In this document: piece by piece, positions 10,889 through 21,783 of the stretch | Numbering within the stretch: position 1 is the first letter of the stretch | Layout: the number at the start of each line of letters is the position of its first letter | Assembly (NCBI RefSeq): GCF_036884655.1 | Contig: NC_088345.1 | Location: 33,543,501-33,607,500, forward strand | From: Musa acuminata AAA Group | Taxonomy: Eukaryota > Streptophyta > Magnoliopsida > Zingiberales > Musaceae | Reading direction: 5' to 3' | DNA: 64,000 nucleotides | Position numbers and translations under genes: made by a program | Notes under the pieces: generated by a model | Seen by the model: the letters and a program-made list of their open reading frames with translations, nothing else | What the model was told of the DNA's origin: nothing | The model's database searches: none

Positions 10889-11186
10889 TTTTTGCACCCC
10901 GAGCGACCAAAACCTCTCCCGTCGACCTCCGAGGCGATGGTTTCAGGCCTCGGAATTTGTCGTGACCGCTACGTAGTCAGTCTCGTGGGGCTCGGAACGG
11001 AATGGGGTCGCAATAGCGATTCTGAGTTCGTTCGAGAATGTCCCGAAGGTTTCGGCTTGCCGTGTCCGGTACGCGGTGGGCATCGGAGAGATCCAACAAT
11101 GGCGATTCCGACATCGTTCGAGAGGTTTGGGGGCTCCATACGCCGTCCGCGACGTGCACAAGGGCGAGGGAAGATGCAAACAAAAC

Positions 11187-11305
11187 GAGTGCGATCATAC
11201 CAGCACTAAAGCACTGAATCCCATCAAAACACCGAAGTTAAGCGTGCTTGGGCGAGAGTAGTACTAAGATGGGTGACCCCGTGGGAAGTCCTCGTGTTGC
11301 ACTCC
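11187..11305 (+). rRNA. 5S rRNA: 5S rRNA gene copy 11
   Basis: 119 bp plus TTTTT. It has C29T, G31A, G41A, T45A, G81A and C95G; the box A region is consensus. The spacer after it is cut to 66 bp. Confidence 0.85.
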
Positions 11306-11371
11306 TTTTTGCGACCCGAGTGATACGCCGTCCGTGACGTGCAGAAAGGCGAGGGACGACGCACACAAAAC

Positions 11372-11490
11372 GAGTGCGATCATACCAGCACTAAAGCACC
11401 GGATCCCATCAAAACTCCGAAGTTCAACGTGCTTGGGCGAGAGTAGTACAAGGATTGGTGACCCCCTGGGAAGTCCTCGTGTTGCACTCC
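11372..11490 (+). rRNA. 5S rRNA: 5S rRNA gene copy 12
   Basis: 119 bp plus TTTTT, only 185 bp after copy 11. It has G41A, A54C, G56A, T79A and G85T. Its own spacer carries a 132 bp deletion and then breaks into fragment F. Confidence 0.83.
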
Positions 11491-11573
11491 TTTTTGCGCC
11501 TCGAGCGACCAAAACCTCGTCCCGATGGTTTCGGCTTGCCGTGTCCGGTACGCGGTGGGCATCGGAGAGATCC

Positions 11574-12355
11574 CAGAGACCATATATCGAGCATGGTGCT
11601 GTCAGACCCATACGGTTTCTACTCAAGTCTCGCTCTAATCGGATTCTCCCGAAGAACTCAGTCTCTCTCAACCCGAATGACCCTGGCCAAGGATTTGTTT
11701 GAGCAAGAACACATGGGATATTTCTCTCATGACGCCGAGAGTGGATGATCCTCTGTCGACACTCAATAGCCCTCGTAAGGTCAACTTCCACTCCCAATGA
11801 CCAGCTGTACTAGATCTGGGACAGCCAAACCTATAAGTCTGGTATCAAAGAGTGGAGCACTCATACAGGACATCCTTGGTGTCTCAAGTCTAAGGACCAT
11901 ATACACCACTAGGACTACGGAATCGCTGTCTGACAATAAGGCATCATCAACCATCCAGCATTCCGTAAGCGGATCAATCAGTGAACTCATTCTCCAATGA
12001 GCACCTGTACTATATCCCTAGTGTCCCTACATGAGCAGCTACGAGACCAGCTGCATCCATCATATGGACGGGTATACAGCACACCAGTCTATCCGGTTAT
12101 CACGATGTCCCTCTCGAGTAACCTATGACCGGGATTATTTAGGATATGTGTTTAAAGGTAAATCGATCTCATTATCGTGATCTCATCACGATCCGATTAC
12201 CATTGCACAAATCCAAGGACATCACAATATATATATGCATTTATGCAATAGTTATAAAGTGATATACGCCAAAATATAATAAGCAAAAAGATTCTGCATC
12301 AAGTCACACGTGCCATCACTCACGTGAATGGCTTGCTGGGCACCTATGACTAGTA
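11574..12355. mobile_element. Fragment F, unidentified transposon-like insertion in the 5S array
   Basis: 782 bp unlike the 5S unit on either side. The left junction is inside the spacer (after GAGAGATCC), and the right junction is directly before the last 12 bp of a 5S gene, so it did not insert cleanly: a 5S gene body is missing. It has no frame with recognisable protein similarity, no clear TG...CA ends and no visible target duplication. It has an AT-rich stretch near 12227-12290. It looks like a piece of a retroelement leader or LTR, but I cannot assign a family. Confidence 0.5.
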
Positions 12356-12367
12356 GTGTTGCACTAC
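12356..12367 (+). pseudogene. 5S rRNA: 5S rRNA 3' stub after fragment F
   Basis: Only the last 12 bases of a 5S gene remain (GTGTTGCACTAC), followed by TTTTT and normal spacer. The rest was lost together with the F junction. Confidence 0.8.
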
Positions 12368-12674
12368 TTTTTGCGCCCCGACCGACCAAAACCTCTCCCG
12401 TCGACCTCCGAGGCGATGGTTTCGGGCCTCCGAATTTGCCGTGATCGCTACGCAGTCAGTCTCGTGGGGCTCGGAGAGAGGTTTCCGGAATGGGGTCACA
12501 ATAGCGATTCCGAGTTCGTTCGAGAAAGTCCTGATGGTTTCGGCTTGCCATGTCCGGTACGCGGTGGGCATCAGAGAGATCCGACAAAAGTGATTCCGAG
12601 ATCGTTCGAGAGGTTTGGGGGCTCCATACGCCATCCGCGACGTGCACAAAGGCGAGGGACGACGCACACAAAAC

Positions 12675-12793
12675 GAGTGTGATCATAGCAGCACTAAAGC
12701 ACTGGATCCCATCAGAACTCCGAAGTTAAGCATGCTTGGGCGAGAGTAGTACTAAGATGGGTGACGCCCAGGGAAGTCCTCGTGTTACAATCC
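12675..12793 (+). rRNA. 5S rRNA: 5S rRNA gene copy 13
   Basis: 119 bp plus TTTTT. It has C6T, C14G, C29T, G58A, G81A, C92G, T96A, G113A and C116A, so it is probably inactive. Confidence 0.8.
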
Positions 12794-13100
12794 TTTTTGC
12801 GCCCCGAGCGACCAAAACAACTTTCGTCGACCTCCGAGGCGATGGTTTCGGGCCTCGGAATTTGCCGTGAGCGCTACGCAATCAGTCTCGTGGGGATCGG
12901 AGAGAGGTTTCCAGAATGGGGTCGCAATAGCGATTCCGAGTTCGTTCGAGAAAGTCCCGATGGTTTCGGCTTGCCATGTCTGGTACGCGGTGGGCATCGG
13001 AGAGATCCGACAATGGCAATTCCGAGATCGTTCGAGAGGTTTGGGGGATCCATACGCCGTCCGCGACACGCACAAAGGCGAGGGACGACGCACACAAAAT

Positions 13101-13217
13101 GAGTGCGATCATACCAGCACTAAAATAGGATCCCATCAGAACTCCGAAGTTAAGCGTGTTCGGGCGAGAGTAGTACTAGGATGGGTGACCCCCTGGGAAG
13201 TCCTCGTGTTGCAATCC
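13101..13217 (+). pseudogene. 5S rRNA: 5S rRNA copy 14 with 2 bp deletion
   Basis: 117 bp: two bases are missing near positions 25-29, with C61T, T63C and C116A. T-run present. Confidence 0.82.
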
Positions 13218-13524
13218 TTTTTGCGCCCCGAGCGACCAAAACCACTCCCGTCGACCTCCGAGGCGATGGTTTCGGGCCTCAGAATTTGCCGTGACCGCTA
13301 CGCCATCAGTCTCGTGTGGCTCGTAGAGAGGTTTCCGGAATGGGGTCGCAATAGCGATACCGAGTTCGTTTGAGAAAGTCCCGATGGTTTCGGCTTGCCG
13401 TGTTCGGTACGCGGTGGGCATCGGAGAGATCCGACAATGGCGATTCCGAGATCGTTCGAGAGGTTTGGGGGATCCATACGCCATCCGCGACATGCAAAAA
13501 AGCGAGGGATGACGCACACCAAAC

Positions 13525-13643
13525 GAGTGCGATCAGACCAGCATTAAAGCACCGGATCCCATCAGAACTCCGAAGTTAAGTGCGCTTGGGCGAGAGTAGT
13601 ACTAGGATGGGTGACCCCCTGGGACGTCCTCGTGTTGCACTCC
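13525..13643 (+). rRNA. 5S rRNA: 5S rRNA gene copy 15
   Basis: 119 bp plus TTTTT. It has T12G, C20T, C57T, T59C and A101C. Confidence 0.84.
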
Positions 13644-13717
13644 TTTTTGCGCCCCGAGTGACCAAAACCTCTCCCGTCGACCTCCGAGGCAATGGTTTCG
13701 GGCCTCGGAATTTGCCG

Positions 13718-13920
13718 TGACCGCTACGCTGTCAGTCTAGTGGGGCTCGGAGAGAGGTTTCCAGAATGGAGTCGCAATTTGCCGTGACCGCTACGCTGTC
13801 AGTCTAGTGGGGCTCGGAGAGAGGTTTCCAGAATGGAGTCGCAATTTGCCGTGACCGCTACACTGTCAGTCTAGTGGGGCTCGGAGAGAGGTTTCCAGAA
13901 TGGAGTCGCAATAGCGATTC
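13718..13920 (+). repeat. 67 bp spacer segment in three tandem copies
   Basis: The spacer piece running from TTGCCGTGACCGCTAC to GGAGTCGCAA occurs three times in a row. This accounts exactly for the extra 134 bp in the 560 bp spacing between copies 15 and 16. Confidence 0.9.
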
Positions 13921-14084
13921 CGAGTTCGTTCGAGAAAGTCCCGATGGTTTCGGCTTGCCGTGTACGGTACGCGGTGGGCATCGAAGAGATCCGATAATGG
14001 CGATTCCGAGATCGTTCGAGAGGTTTGGGGGCTCCATACGCCGTCCGCGATGTGCACAAAGGCGAGGGACGACGCACACAAAAT

Positions 14085-14203
14085 GAGTGCGATCATACCA
14101 GCACTAAAGCACCGGATCCCATCAGAACTCCGAAGTGAAACGTGCTTGAGCGAGACTAGTACTAGGATGGGTGACCCCATGGGAAGTCCTCGTGTTGCAC
14201 TCC
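14085..14203 (+). rRNA. 5S rRNA: 5S rRNA gene copy 16
   Basis: 119 bp plus TTTTT. It has T53G, G56A, G65A, G72C and C95A; several lie in the internal promoter. Confidence 0.82.
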
Positions 14204-14508
14204 TTTTTGCGCCCCGAGCGACCAAAACCTCTCCCGTCGACCTCCGAGGCGATGGTTTCGGGCCTCGGAATTTTCCATGACCGCTACGCTCAGTCTCGTG
14301 GGGCTCGGAGAGAGGTTTCCGGAATGGAGTCACAATAGCGATTCCAAGTTCGTTCGAGAAAGTCCCGATGGTTTCGGCTTGCCATGTCCGGTACGCGGTG
14401 GGCATCGGAGAGATCCGACAATGGCGATTCCGAGATCGTTCGAGAGGTTTGGGGGCTCTATACGCCATCTGCGACGGGCACAAAGGCGAGGGACGATGCA
14501 CACAAAAC

Positions 14509-14627
14509 GAGTGCGATCATACCAGCACTAAAGCACCGGATCCCATTAGAACTTCGAAGTTAAACGTGCTTGGGCGAGAGTAGTACTAGGATGGGAGATC
14601 CCCTGGGAAGTCCTCTTGTTGCACTCC
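14509..14627 (+). rRNA. 5S rRNA: 5S rRNA gene copy 17
   Basis: 119 bp plus TTTTT. It has C39T, C46T, G56A, T88A, C91T and G108T. Confidence 0.83.
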
Positions 14628-14933
14628 TTTTTGCGCCCCAAGCGACGAAAACCTCTCCGTCGACATCCGAGGCGATGGTTTCGAGCCTCGGAATTTGTCG
14701 TGACCGCTACGCAGTCAGTCTCGTGGGGCTCAGAGAGAGGTTTCCGTAATGAAGTCGCAATAGTGATTCCGAGTTCGTTCGAGAAAGTCCCGATGGTTTC
14801 TGCTTGCCGTGTCCGGTACGCGGTGGGCATCGGAGAGATCCGACAATGGTGATTCCGAGATCGTTCGAGAGGTTTGGGGGCTCCATACGCCGTCCGCGAC
14901 GTTCACAAAGTCGAGGGACGACGCAAACGAAAT

Positions 14934-15052
14934 GAGTGCGATCATACCTGCACTAAAGCATTGGATCCCATCAGAACTCCGAAGTTAAGCATGCTTGGGC
15001 GAGAGTAGTACTAGGATGGGTGACCCCTTGGGAAGTCCTCGTGTTGCACTAC
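14934..15052 (+). rRNA. 5S rRNA: 5S rRNA gene copy 18
   Basis: 119 bp plus TTTTT. It has A16T, C28T, C29T, G58A, C95T and C118A. Confidence 0.83.
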
Positions 15053-15340
15053 TTTTTGCGCTCGGAGCGACCAAAACCTCTCCCGTCGACCTCTGAGGTT
15101 ATGGTTTCGGGCCTCGGAATTTGTCGTGACCGCTACGCAGTCAGTCTCGTGGGGCTCGGAGAGAGGTTTCCGGAATGGGGTCGCAATAGCGATTCCGAGT
15201 TCGTTCGAGAAAGCCGTGTCCGGTACGCGGTAGGCATCGGAGAGATCCGACAATGGCGATTCCGAGATCGTTCAAGAGGTTTGGGGGCTCCATACGCCGT
15301 CCGCGATGTGCACAAAGGAGAGGGACGACGCACACAAAAC

Positions 15341-15459
15341 TAGTGCGATCATACTAGCACTAAAGCACCGGATCCCATCAGAACTCCGAAGTGAAATGAG
15401 CTTTGGCGAGAGTAGTACTAGGATGGGTGACCCCTTGGGAAGTCCTCGTGTTGCACTCC
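15341..15459 (+). rRNA. 5S rRNA: 5S rRNA gene copy 19
   Basis: 119 bp plus TTTTT. It has G1T, C15T, T53G, G56A, C57T, T59A and G64T; box A is badly altered. Confidence 0.8.
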
Positions 15460-15645
15460 TTTTTGCGCCCCGAGCGACCAAAACCTTTCCCGTCGACCTC
15501 CGAAGCCGGAATGGGGTCGCAAAAGCGATTCCGAGTTCGTTCGAGAAAGTCCCAATGGTTTCGGCTTGCCATGTCCGGTACGCGGTGGGCATCGGAGAGA
15601 TCCGACAATGGCAATTCCAATGTCGAGGGAAGACGCAAACAAAAT

Positions 15646-15759
15646 GACTGCGATCATACCAGCACTAAAGCACTGGATCCCATTTCCAAAGTTAAGCGTG
15701 CTTGGGCGAGAGTAGTACTAGGATGGGTGACCCCGTGTGAAGTCCTCGTGTTACACTCC
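15646..15759 (+). pseudogene. 5S rRNA: 5S rRNA copy 20 with 5 bp deletion
   Basis: 114 bp: five bases are missing around positions 39-45, with G3C, C29T, C95G and G113A. The preceding spacer is also shortened (305 bp spacing). Confidence 0.82.
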
Positions 15760-16066
15760 TTTTTGCGCCCCGAGCGACCAAATCCTCTCCCGTCGACGTC
15801 CGAGGCAATGGTTTCGGGCCTCAGAATTTGCCGTGACCGCTACACAATTAGTCTCGTGGGGCTCGGAGAGAGGTTTTCGGAATGGAGTCGCAATAACGAT
15901 TCCGAGTTCGTTCGAGAAAGTCCCGATGGTTTCGGCTTGCCGTGTCCGGTACGCGGTGGGCATCGGAGAGATCCGACAATAGCGATTCCAAGATCGTTCG
16001 AGAGGTTTGGGGGCTCCATACGCCATCCACGACGTGCACATAGGCGAGGGACGACGCACACAAAAC

Positions 16067-16185
16067 AAGTGCGATCATACCAGCACTAAAGCACCGGATC
16101 CCATCAGAACTCCGAAGTTAAGCATGCTTGGGCGAGAGTAGTGCTAAGATGGGTGAGCCCCTGGGAAGTCCTCGTGTTGCACTCC
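16067..16185 (+). rRNA. 5S rRNA: 5S rRNA gene copy 21
   Basis: 119 bp plus TTTTT. It has G1A, G58A, A77G, G81A and C91G. The last four recur together in copies 25, 26 and 31, marking a sub-lineage. Confidence 0.85.
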
Positions 16186-16492
16186 TTTTTGCGCCCGGAG
16201 CGACCAAAACCTCTCCCGTCGACCTCCGAGGTGATGGTTTCGGGCCTCGGAATTTACCGTGACTGCTACGTAGTCAGTCTCGTGGGGCTCGGAGAGAGGT
16301 TTCCGGAATGGGGTCGCAATAGCGATTCCGAGTTCGTTCGAGAAAGTCCCGATGGTTTCGGCATGCCATGTCCGGTACTCGGTGGGTATCGGAGAGATCC
16401 GACAATGGCGATTCCGAGATTGTTCGAGAGGTTTGGGGGATCCATACGCCGTCCGCGACGTGCACAAAAGCGAGGGACGACGCACACGAAAA

Positions 16493-16611
16493 GAGTTCGA
16501 TCATACCAGCACTAAAGCACCGGATCCCATCAGAACTCCTAAGTTAAGCATGCTTGGGTGAGAGTAGTACTAGAATGGGTGACCCCGTGGGAAGTCCTCG
16601 TGTTGCACTCC
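16493..16611 (+). rRNA. 5S rRNA: 5S rRNA gene copy 22
   Basis: 119 bp plus TTTTT. It has G5T, G48T, G58A, C67T, G82A and C95G. Element E is inserted in the spacer that follows. Confidence 0.84.
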
Positions 16612-16871
16612 TTTTTGCGCCCCGAGCGATCAAAACCTCTCCCGTCGACCTCCGAGGCGATGGTTTCGGGCCTCGGAATTTGTCGTGACCCCTACGCTCA
16701 GTCTCGTGGGGCTCGGAGAGAGGTTTCCATAATGGAGTCGCAATAGCGATTCCGAGTTCGTTCGAGAAAGTCCCGATGGTTTCGGCTTGCCGTGTCCGGT
16801 ACGCGGTGGGCATCGGAGAGATCCAACAATAGCGATTCCGAGATCGTTCGAGAGGTTTAGGGGCTCCATAC

Positions 16872-17169
16872 TGTCATGACCTTAGCTGGTTTTGCCTAAG
16901 GCGTGCGGCACCCTCGCGCGCCCGTCCGCAAAGGTCAGCCTCCCCGAAGCCTCCCATTGTCCCTTAGGACCAACAAAAGAGAGAACGGGTTAAAGAGAAT
17001 GCCTCAATCGGGATCCACAAGCAAACATGTCCGAAAAACACTTCATAGACAATGCAAATTACAAACAGACTTTACAAGCTCTGAATAGTTGCACAACAAA
17101 GGGTAAAATGGTCCATTACAGACCGAAAAGCTCTCGCACGTGTCCACACTTAGAAGTTTGTCCGTTACA
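16872..17169 (-). repeat. 3' LTR of element E (shortened)
   Basis: 298 bp from TGTCATGACC to CCGTTACA on the plus strand. It is colinear with the right LTR except that about 148 bp is missing between GTGTCCACA and AGAAGTTTG. Confidence 0.85.
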
Positions 17170-17182
17170 TTCTCCCCCACTT
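17170..17182 (-). other. Polypurine tract of element E
   Basis: AAGTGGGGGAGAA on the minus strand, directly before the LTR start TGTAACGG. This is the expected plus-strand DNA primer. Confidence 0.8.
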
Positions 17183-20100
17183 ATCCCTTCGACGTCCTCG
17201 TCGAAGCCTTTGTGAACACTGCAACTCTTCGCCTTTGTTGAGTCTTCAATCTTTTGCTCCAGCTACAATGCACCTCTTGGCTCCCAACTGCTCTTCGCTG
17301 CTGTTTCTGAGTAGTCGAACCTTTGATCCGCCATGCTGCTTCAACTCACCAATGACTCTGACTCTGGTGTGGGGTTGGCTGAGTTGTGTTGATCCTTGTC
17401 GATTCTTGCGGATCCACCAAATGAAGGAAAAGACCATCTTTACTGCGCTAGTCTCTCAAAATTTTCCACATGCTGCTTGAACTGGGTGGATGCTTGTTGG
17501 AGCTTTAATGAGCATCGCCTCACAAACTTCTGAAGTTTTGGGTCCTTCCTCCACAAAATCTGCTCATTGACTCTTCTTTCAGTTAGTTGTCACATCCAAG
17601 TAGGTTCGCATCACTTCCGCTTTCGATTGGCATTTCGTTGGGAAATGAAGCGGACTATCTACTCTCAGTAGCACTGATCACCGTTGGTGAGGATTTGACA
17701 ACTATTGTCTTCCATTATCTTCGAAGGGTCTTTGAACTTGTGCAGAGCTCCTCTGCTGGATAAATAAGAGAACTGGGGTACTCGGTTTCACCCATTCTCT
17801 TAAGAATTGAGAAGGCAAAGTTTACTTGACTTCGCCCGCCTCCTCGAGGTTGTACTTCATGCATCAAGCTGGTTACTGGCCTTCGCCTGCTCTTTGCTCA
17901 CACTTCTGAAGTACTTGAAGTGTTTGCACTCCTTGCGTTGAGTTAGCTACTGTGATTCACCTTCTCAATGCCATTGAACTTCTGGAATGCAGGAAGTTTT
18001 CACCCCAACTTGGAGTAATTCTCTGATAGATGAGGTCGCCTCTGGGATTGTACCGTCTTCTCCATCAACCCTGCCGCCTACTCCACTGAGTAAAAAAGGT
18101 ACAGCACCGAATACTACCTACTTCGTTCCTTGGTCGTGCACTCTTGCATGACCCGAAGTCCTTCACTTACGGCTATCTTGATGAGAAACTTGTTGACACC
18201 GGTCTTACGAAGTTTCTTGGCCTCTGCCCTTCAGCCTTGTCTCGGTACTTGGAGATTGCCTCTGCATGCTCCACCTCCTCGGCCCTTTTCACGACCAAGC
18301 GCTCTCCCTCCATGAGAGCAAGGGATCAATGACTTGCACGGAAGTCCCGCCTCTGCGGTACCATGGCGCTGCCATGCCCATGGCCCTACTATCCGTCGCC
18401 TCGCCTCTGTATCCCTTTTCTTCACAATCAGTAGAGATGTCTCCGTGGCACTCCTCTGAGTCCACCTCCATTCTAACTGATGCTTGATTTTGGGTAGCTA
18501 AGTCCCTCTGGACTCGTCGTCGCTTCCTCGCCCCTTTCGACCCCCTGCTTCAACACCTCTGTGTTCTCTAAGCAGTCCGTTTGGTCGATGGAAAGACAGA
18601 CTGCAACTCCCATGCATGGCCTCTGCCATCACGTTGTAGAGTTTGCACTGATTATGTTCTCCTTAGCTTCCTTGGTAGCAACGTTCGCTTACTCGACCTT
18701 GTCCTCTGACTTGTCGGGCTCCCTTAAGCGAATATGAGCTCTAGAGAAGTCCAACTCTCCAGCTGCTTCGATCATACCTCTGCATGATCAAGTCCCTCCC
18801 ATGGAACTCACTGGTACTTGCATTCGAACTTTTCCCTTGGTGGAACCCAGCCCCCATATGCTGATGACCAAGGTTTTCATCCGATGCAAAATTCGGTGCA
18901 CGCCTGGAAGACCCGCCTCTGCGGTACCATGGCCTTCACTCCTTGAATCCATAGCCCTTCTTGCCGTCGTGTTGTTCACCAAAGCGGAGCTCCCAGTAGC
19001 TCCCGATCATACCTCCATATGATCTCATCCCTCACGGGACGGATTGTGTGTATCGCATTGCCACGAACTATTCCACCACGATCCGCTGCACCCTGTCGCC
19101 TCCTGGTGACATCTCCATTGCATTCGGATCCTTGTGGAATAAACTCGAATTGTGAACCCTCCATGTGTGGCCTCTGCCAATACATCGCAGGGTCCCTTCC
19201 ACCTTCGATTTTGTTCGCTCCTCTGGCAATCGACCTTCATCCACCCACTCCTGGGTCACACCTAGATGAAGCACCGCTCTAGGATAGTCCGTCGCCTAGT
19301 AGCTCTCGAAGTCCACCGACTTCACTGTAATCTGTGCACCATTGTTTGGATCCTGGGCCTCTGCCCCTATCAGCACAATCTCCGCTGCGCACTGCTTCCT
19401 TCATAGCAACTCAAATGGCAACACTGTGGCATATTCTTCAAGAGTACCCGCCTCTCCGTCCTCTTGCCCCGTGCTAAGGCCCTTCTGAACCCAACTTCGC
19501 CTCCGCAAATTGAGTCGCCTTAGTTCCTCCATCAAATGCTCCTCCGAGATAAGGTGCATGTGCCCAGAAGCTCCCTTCATCTTTGGCACCATGCAAGATG
19601 AGTCCGCTCCGTCAGAATGAAGGACCCATGGAACAACATGATCCTACCCTTGCCTCTACAAGAGTTCATGTCTTTGACCTCTGTCTAAGGAAAGCACTGT
19701 GCTTCTGCTCCATGTTCCAACTTCACTGCTGGCTCCCTTCATGCGGCTTGGGTACTTCGCCAAGTTACACCCAAGTTGCTCCGCTCCTCGTTCTTGCATT
19801 GAGTCGATGGTGGCCCTCGTGGCCACCATTCCACGGGTCAGCCCTCCCTTGAGTCCGATCTCCATATCGACTCTAAGTGTGCCTTCATTTAAGTTGCTTC
19901 AGGTCGCTCCCCCACTTGATCTCGCAATGCATCCACCAATGCATTCTCTCGAACGAGATCATGCGACAACTCCACGCCGCTTGCTCAGTCCATCGAGCTT
20001 CATGAGTTGTTGTTTGTGAGGTACTCCCCCTTAACATGTGAAGTCCGTCTCACATGATTCTCCCTCTTGAGTGCCGAGACTTATCCCTCCTAGATAACTA

Positions 20101-20827
20101 TCCCGTTGGAGCAACATCTCTCTTCGTTTCGGAGACCACCATCCCCTTTGACTACTCCGATCTGCTGAACAAACTGTGCATTGTTCTGCCTCCTGCAAAC
20201 ACACTTGTTAGATTGCGACTCCACGTCAATACAGCCCCCGCTGCGCCCCTTAAGGCCTAGCAACATGCTGAACTAGTTGCACCCTTCAGCCTCCTACGGA
20301 TGTATCCTTCACATGCCGAAGAGAAAGTTTCAATGTTCCATGGCGCCGAGTTTCGGCCGCCTTGGGATGGCCACGAACATTCCGTCGTTCGCATACAAGC
20401 CCATGTATGAGTACCAAATTCTTCGAGCTAGCAATTCCCCTCACCTCTGTGAGCTTTGCATAACTCTTTTGGTCGTTGAGCAACTCCTTCCACCTTGGAT
20501 GGTCTAATTCTTGCCAAGCGCCTCGCTTGCCTAGAGCACCATCAAGTATAGTTGTCAACGTTGAGCCGTAGCTCAAACTCAGCCATCCCAACCTTTGTGC
20601 GCTCCCAATTCTTCCAAGCTTGCCTGTTCTCGTGGTGCCTCTTGCGTGAAGGGTTGGCCATTCCTCTGAATGCCAATCTCAGATGCTCGCTCCTCTGAGC
20701 GACTCTTTTCCCTACATCTCCATGCTCGTTTTCCCTCAAACGGTCGCGCGTGTGCTGACTGCCCTCAACGCAGCCCTGCTAGGTCCCCCACGTTTGCATG
20801 TCAAGTGTTTCTATGATTGCTTGTCCC
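17183..20827 (-). other. Interior of element E, no coding capacity seen
   Basis: About 3.6 kb of moderately GC-rich sequence with short internal repeats: CCCGCCTCTGCGGTACCATG occurs near 18346 and again near 18910, and CATACCTC...TGATC...TCCCTC-type phrases recur near 18773 and 19009. I see no gag, protease, RT, RNase H or integrase motif in any frame, and no RNA gene. Confidence 0.6.
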
Positions 20828-20839
20828 GCTCCGATACCA
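20828..20839 (-). other. Primer binding site of element E
   Basis: Minus-strand TGGTATCGGAGC, one base off the initiator tRNA-Met complement, three bases inside the LTR end (GGTCGTGACA). Confidence 0.75.
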
Positions 20840-20842
20840 TAA

Positions 20843-21288
20843 TGTCACGACCTTAGCTGGTTTTGCCTAAGGCGTGCGGCACTCTTGCGCATCCGTCCGC
20901 AAAGGTCAGCCTCCCCGAAGCCTCCCATTGTCCCTTAGGACCAACAAAAGAGAGAACGGGTTAAAGAGAAGCCTCAATCGGGATCCACAAGCAAACATGT
21001 CCGAAAAACACTTCATAAACAATGCAAATTACAAACAGACTTTACAAGCTCTGAATAGTTGCACAACAAAGGGTAAAATAGTCCATTACAGATCGAAAAG
21101 CTCTCGCACGTGTCCACATGACACAACCTTTATTTACAAGCCTAAAGAGGCCACCAACCCAACTAAAATGGGACTTATAAGCCTTCGGCTGCCCCTCTAC
21201 CTGCTGTACAAGGCATGAACATGCCAAAAGACAACGGACAGACATAAGCATTACATCCAACATCTTGTTTAGAAGTTTGTCCGTTACA
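20843..21288 (-). repeat. 5' LTR of element E (full length)
   Basis: 446 bp with the same ends as the left LTR, plus the ~148 bp segment missing there. Its outer flank is ATACGCCGTCCG, 5S spacer, 49 bp upstream of copy 23. Confidence 0.87.
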
Positions 21289-21337
21289 ATACGCCGTCCG
21301 CGACGTGCACAAAGGTGAGGGACGACGCACACAAAAC

Positions 21338-21456
21338 AAGTGCGATCATACTAGCACTAAAGCACCGGATCCCATAAGAACTCCGAAGTTAAGCATGCTT
21401 GGGCAGGAGTAGTACTAGGATGGGTGACCCCGTGGGAAGTCCTCGTGTTGCACTGC
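21338..21456 (+). rRNA. 5S rRNA: 5S rRNA gene copy 23
   Basis: 119 bp plus TTTTT. It has G1A, C15T, C39A, G58A, an inverted GA at 68-69, C95G and C118G. Confidence 0.83.
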
Positions 21457-21664
21457 TTTTTGCGCCCCGAGCGACCAAAACCTCTCCTGTCGACCTCCGA
21501 GGCGATGGTTTCGGGCCTCGGAATTTGCCGTGACGGCTACACAATCAGTCTCGGTGGGCATCGGAGAGATCCGACAATAGCAATTCCGAGATCGTTCGAG
21601 AGGTTTGGGGGCTCCATACGCCGTCCGCGACGTGCACAAAGGCGAGGGACGACGCACACAAAAC

Positions 21665-21783
21665 AAGTGCGATCATACCAGCACTAAAGCACCGAATCCC
21701 ATCAGAACACCGAAGTTAAGCGTGCTTGGGCGAGAGTAGTACTAGGATGGGTGACCCTGTGGGAAGTCCTCGTGTTGCACTCC
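21665..21783 (+). rRNA. 5S rRNA: 5S rRNA gene copy 24
   Basis: 119 bp plus TTTTT. It has G1A, G31A, T45A, C94T and C95G; the box A region is consensus. Its spacer has the same 132 bp deletion as copy 12. Confidence 0.86.

Larger units (their letters stand above)
6867..16871 (+). repeat. 5S rDNA tandem array, left block
   Basis: 22 recognisable 5S copies plus one 3' stub, all on the plus strand. The canonical spacing is 426 bp (119 bp gene, 307 bp spacer), but spacings of 185, 400, 407, 417, 465, 510 and 560 bp occur because of spacer deletions and duplications. The spacer is GC-rich and shows no TATA near -28; the base before the gene is usually C. Copies differ from each other at many sites, so the block is not homogenised. 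Fragment F interrupts it at 11574-12355 and element E ends it at 16872. The many open frames on both strands recur with the 5S unit and are not genes. Confidence 0.93.
16872..21288 (-). mobile_element. Element E, non-coding LTR retrotransposon (LARD-like) in a 5S spacer
   Basis: A 4,417 bp element with TG...CA LTRs at both ends, a primer site next to the right LTR and a polypurine tract next to the left LTR, which fixes the minus orientation. The 3.67 kb interior (17170-20842) has no frame resembling gag or pol; its open frames are under 110 codons. That fits a large retrotransposon derivative mobilised in trans. The flanks ...CCATAC and ATACGCC give a 4 bp target duplication (ATAC). Removing the element and one ATAC copy restores a 424 bp 5S spacing, close to the canonical 426. 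Confidence 0.83.

Noticed and set aside
17170..20842. Host gene or diverged pol inside element E
   Set aside because: No frame exceeds about 110 codons, no RT, integrase or protease motif is readable, and small frames overlap on both strands.
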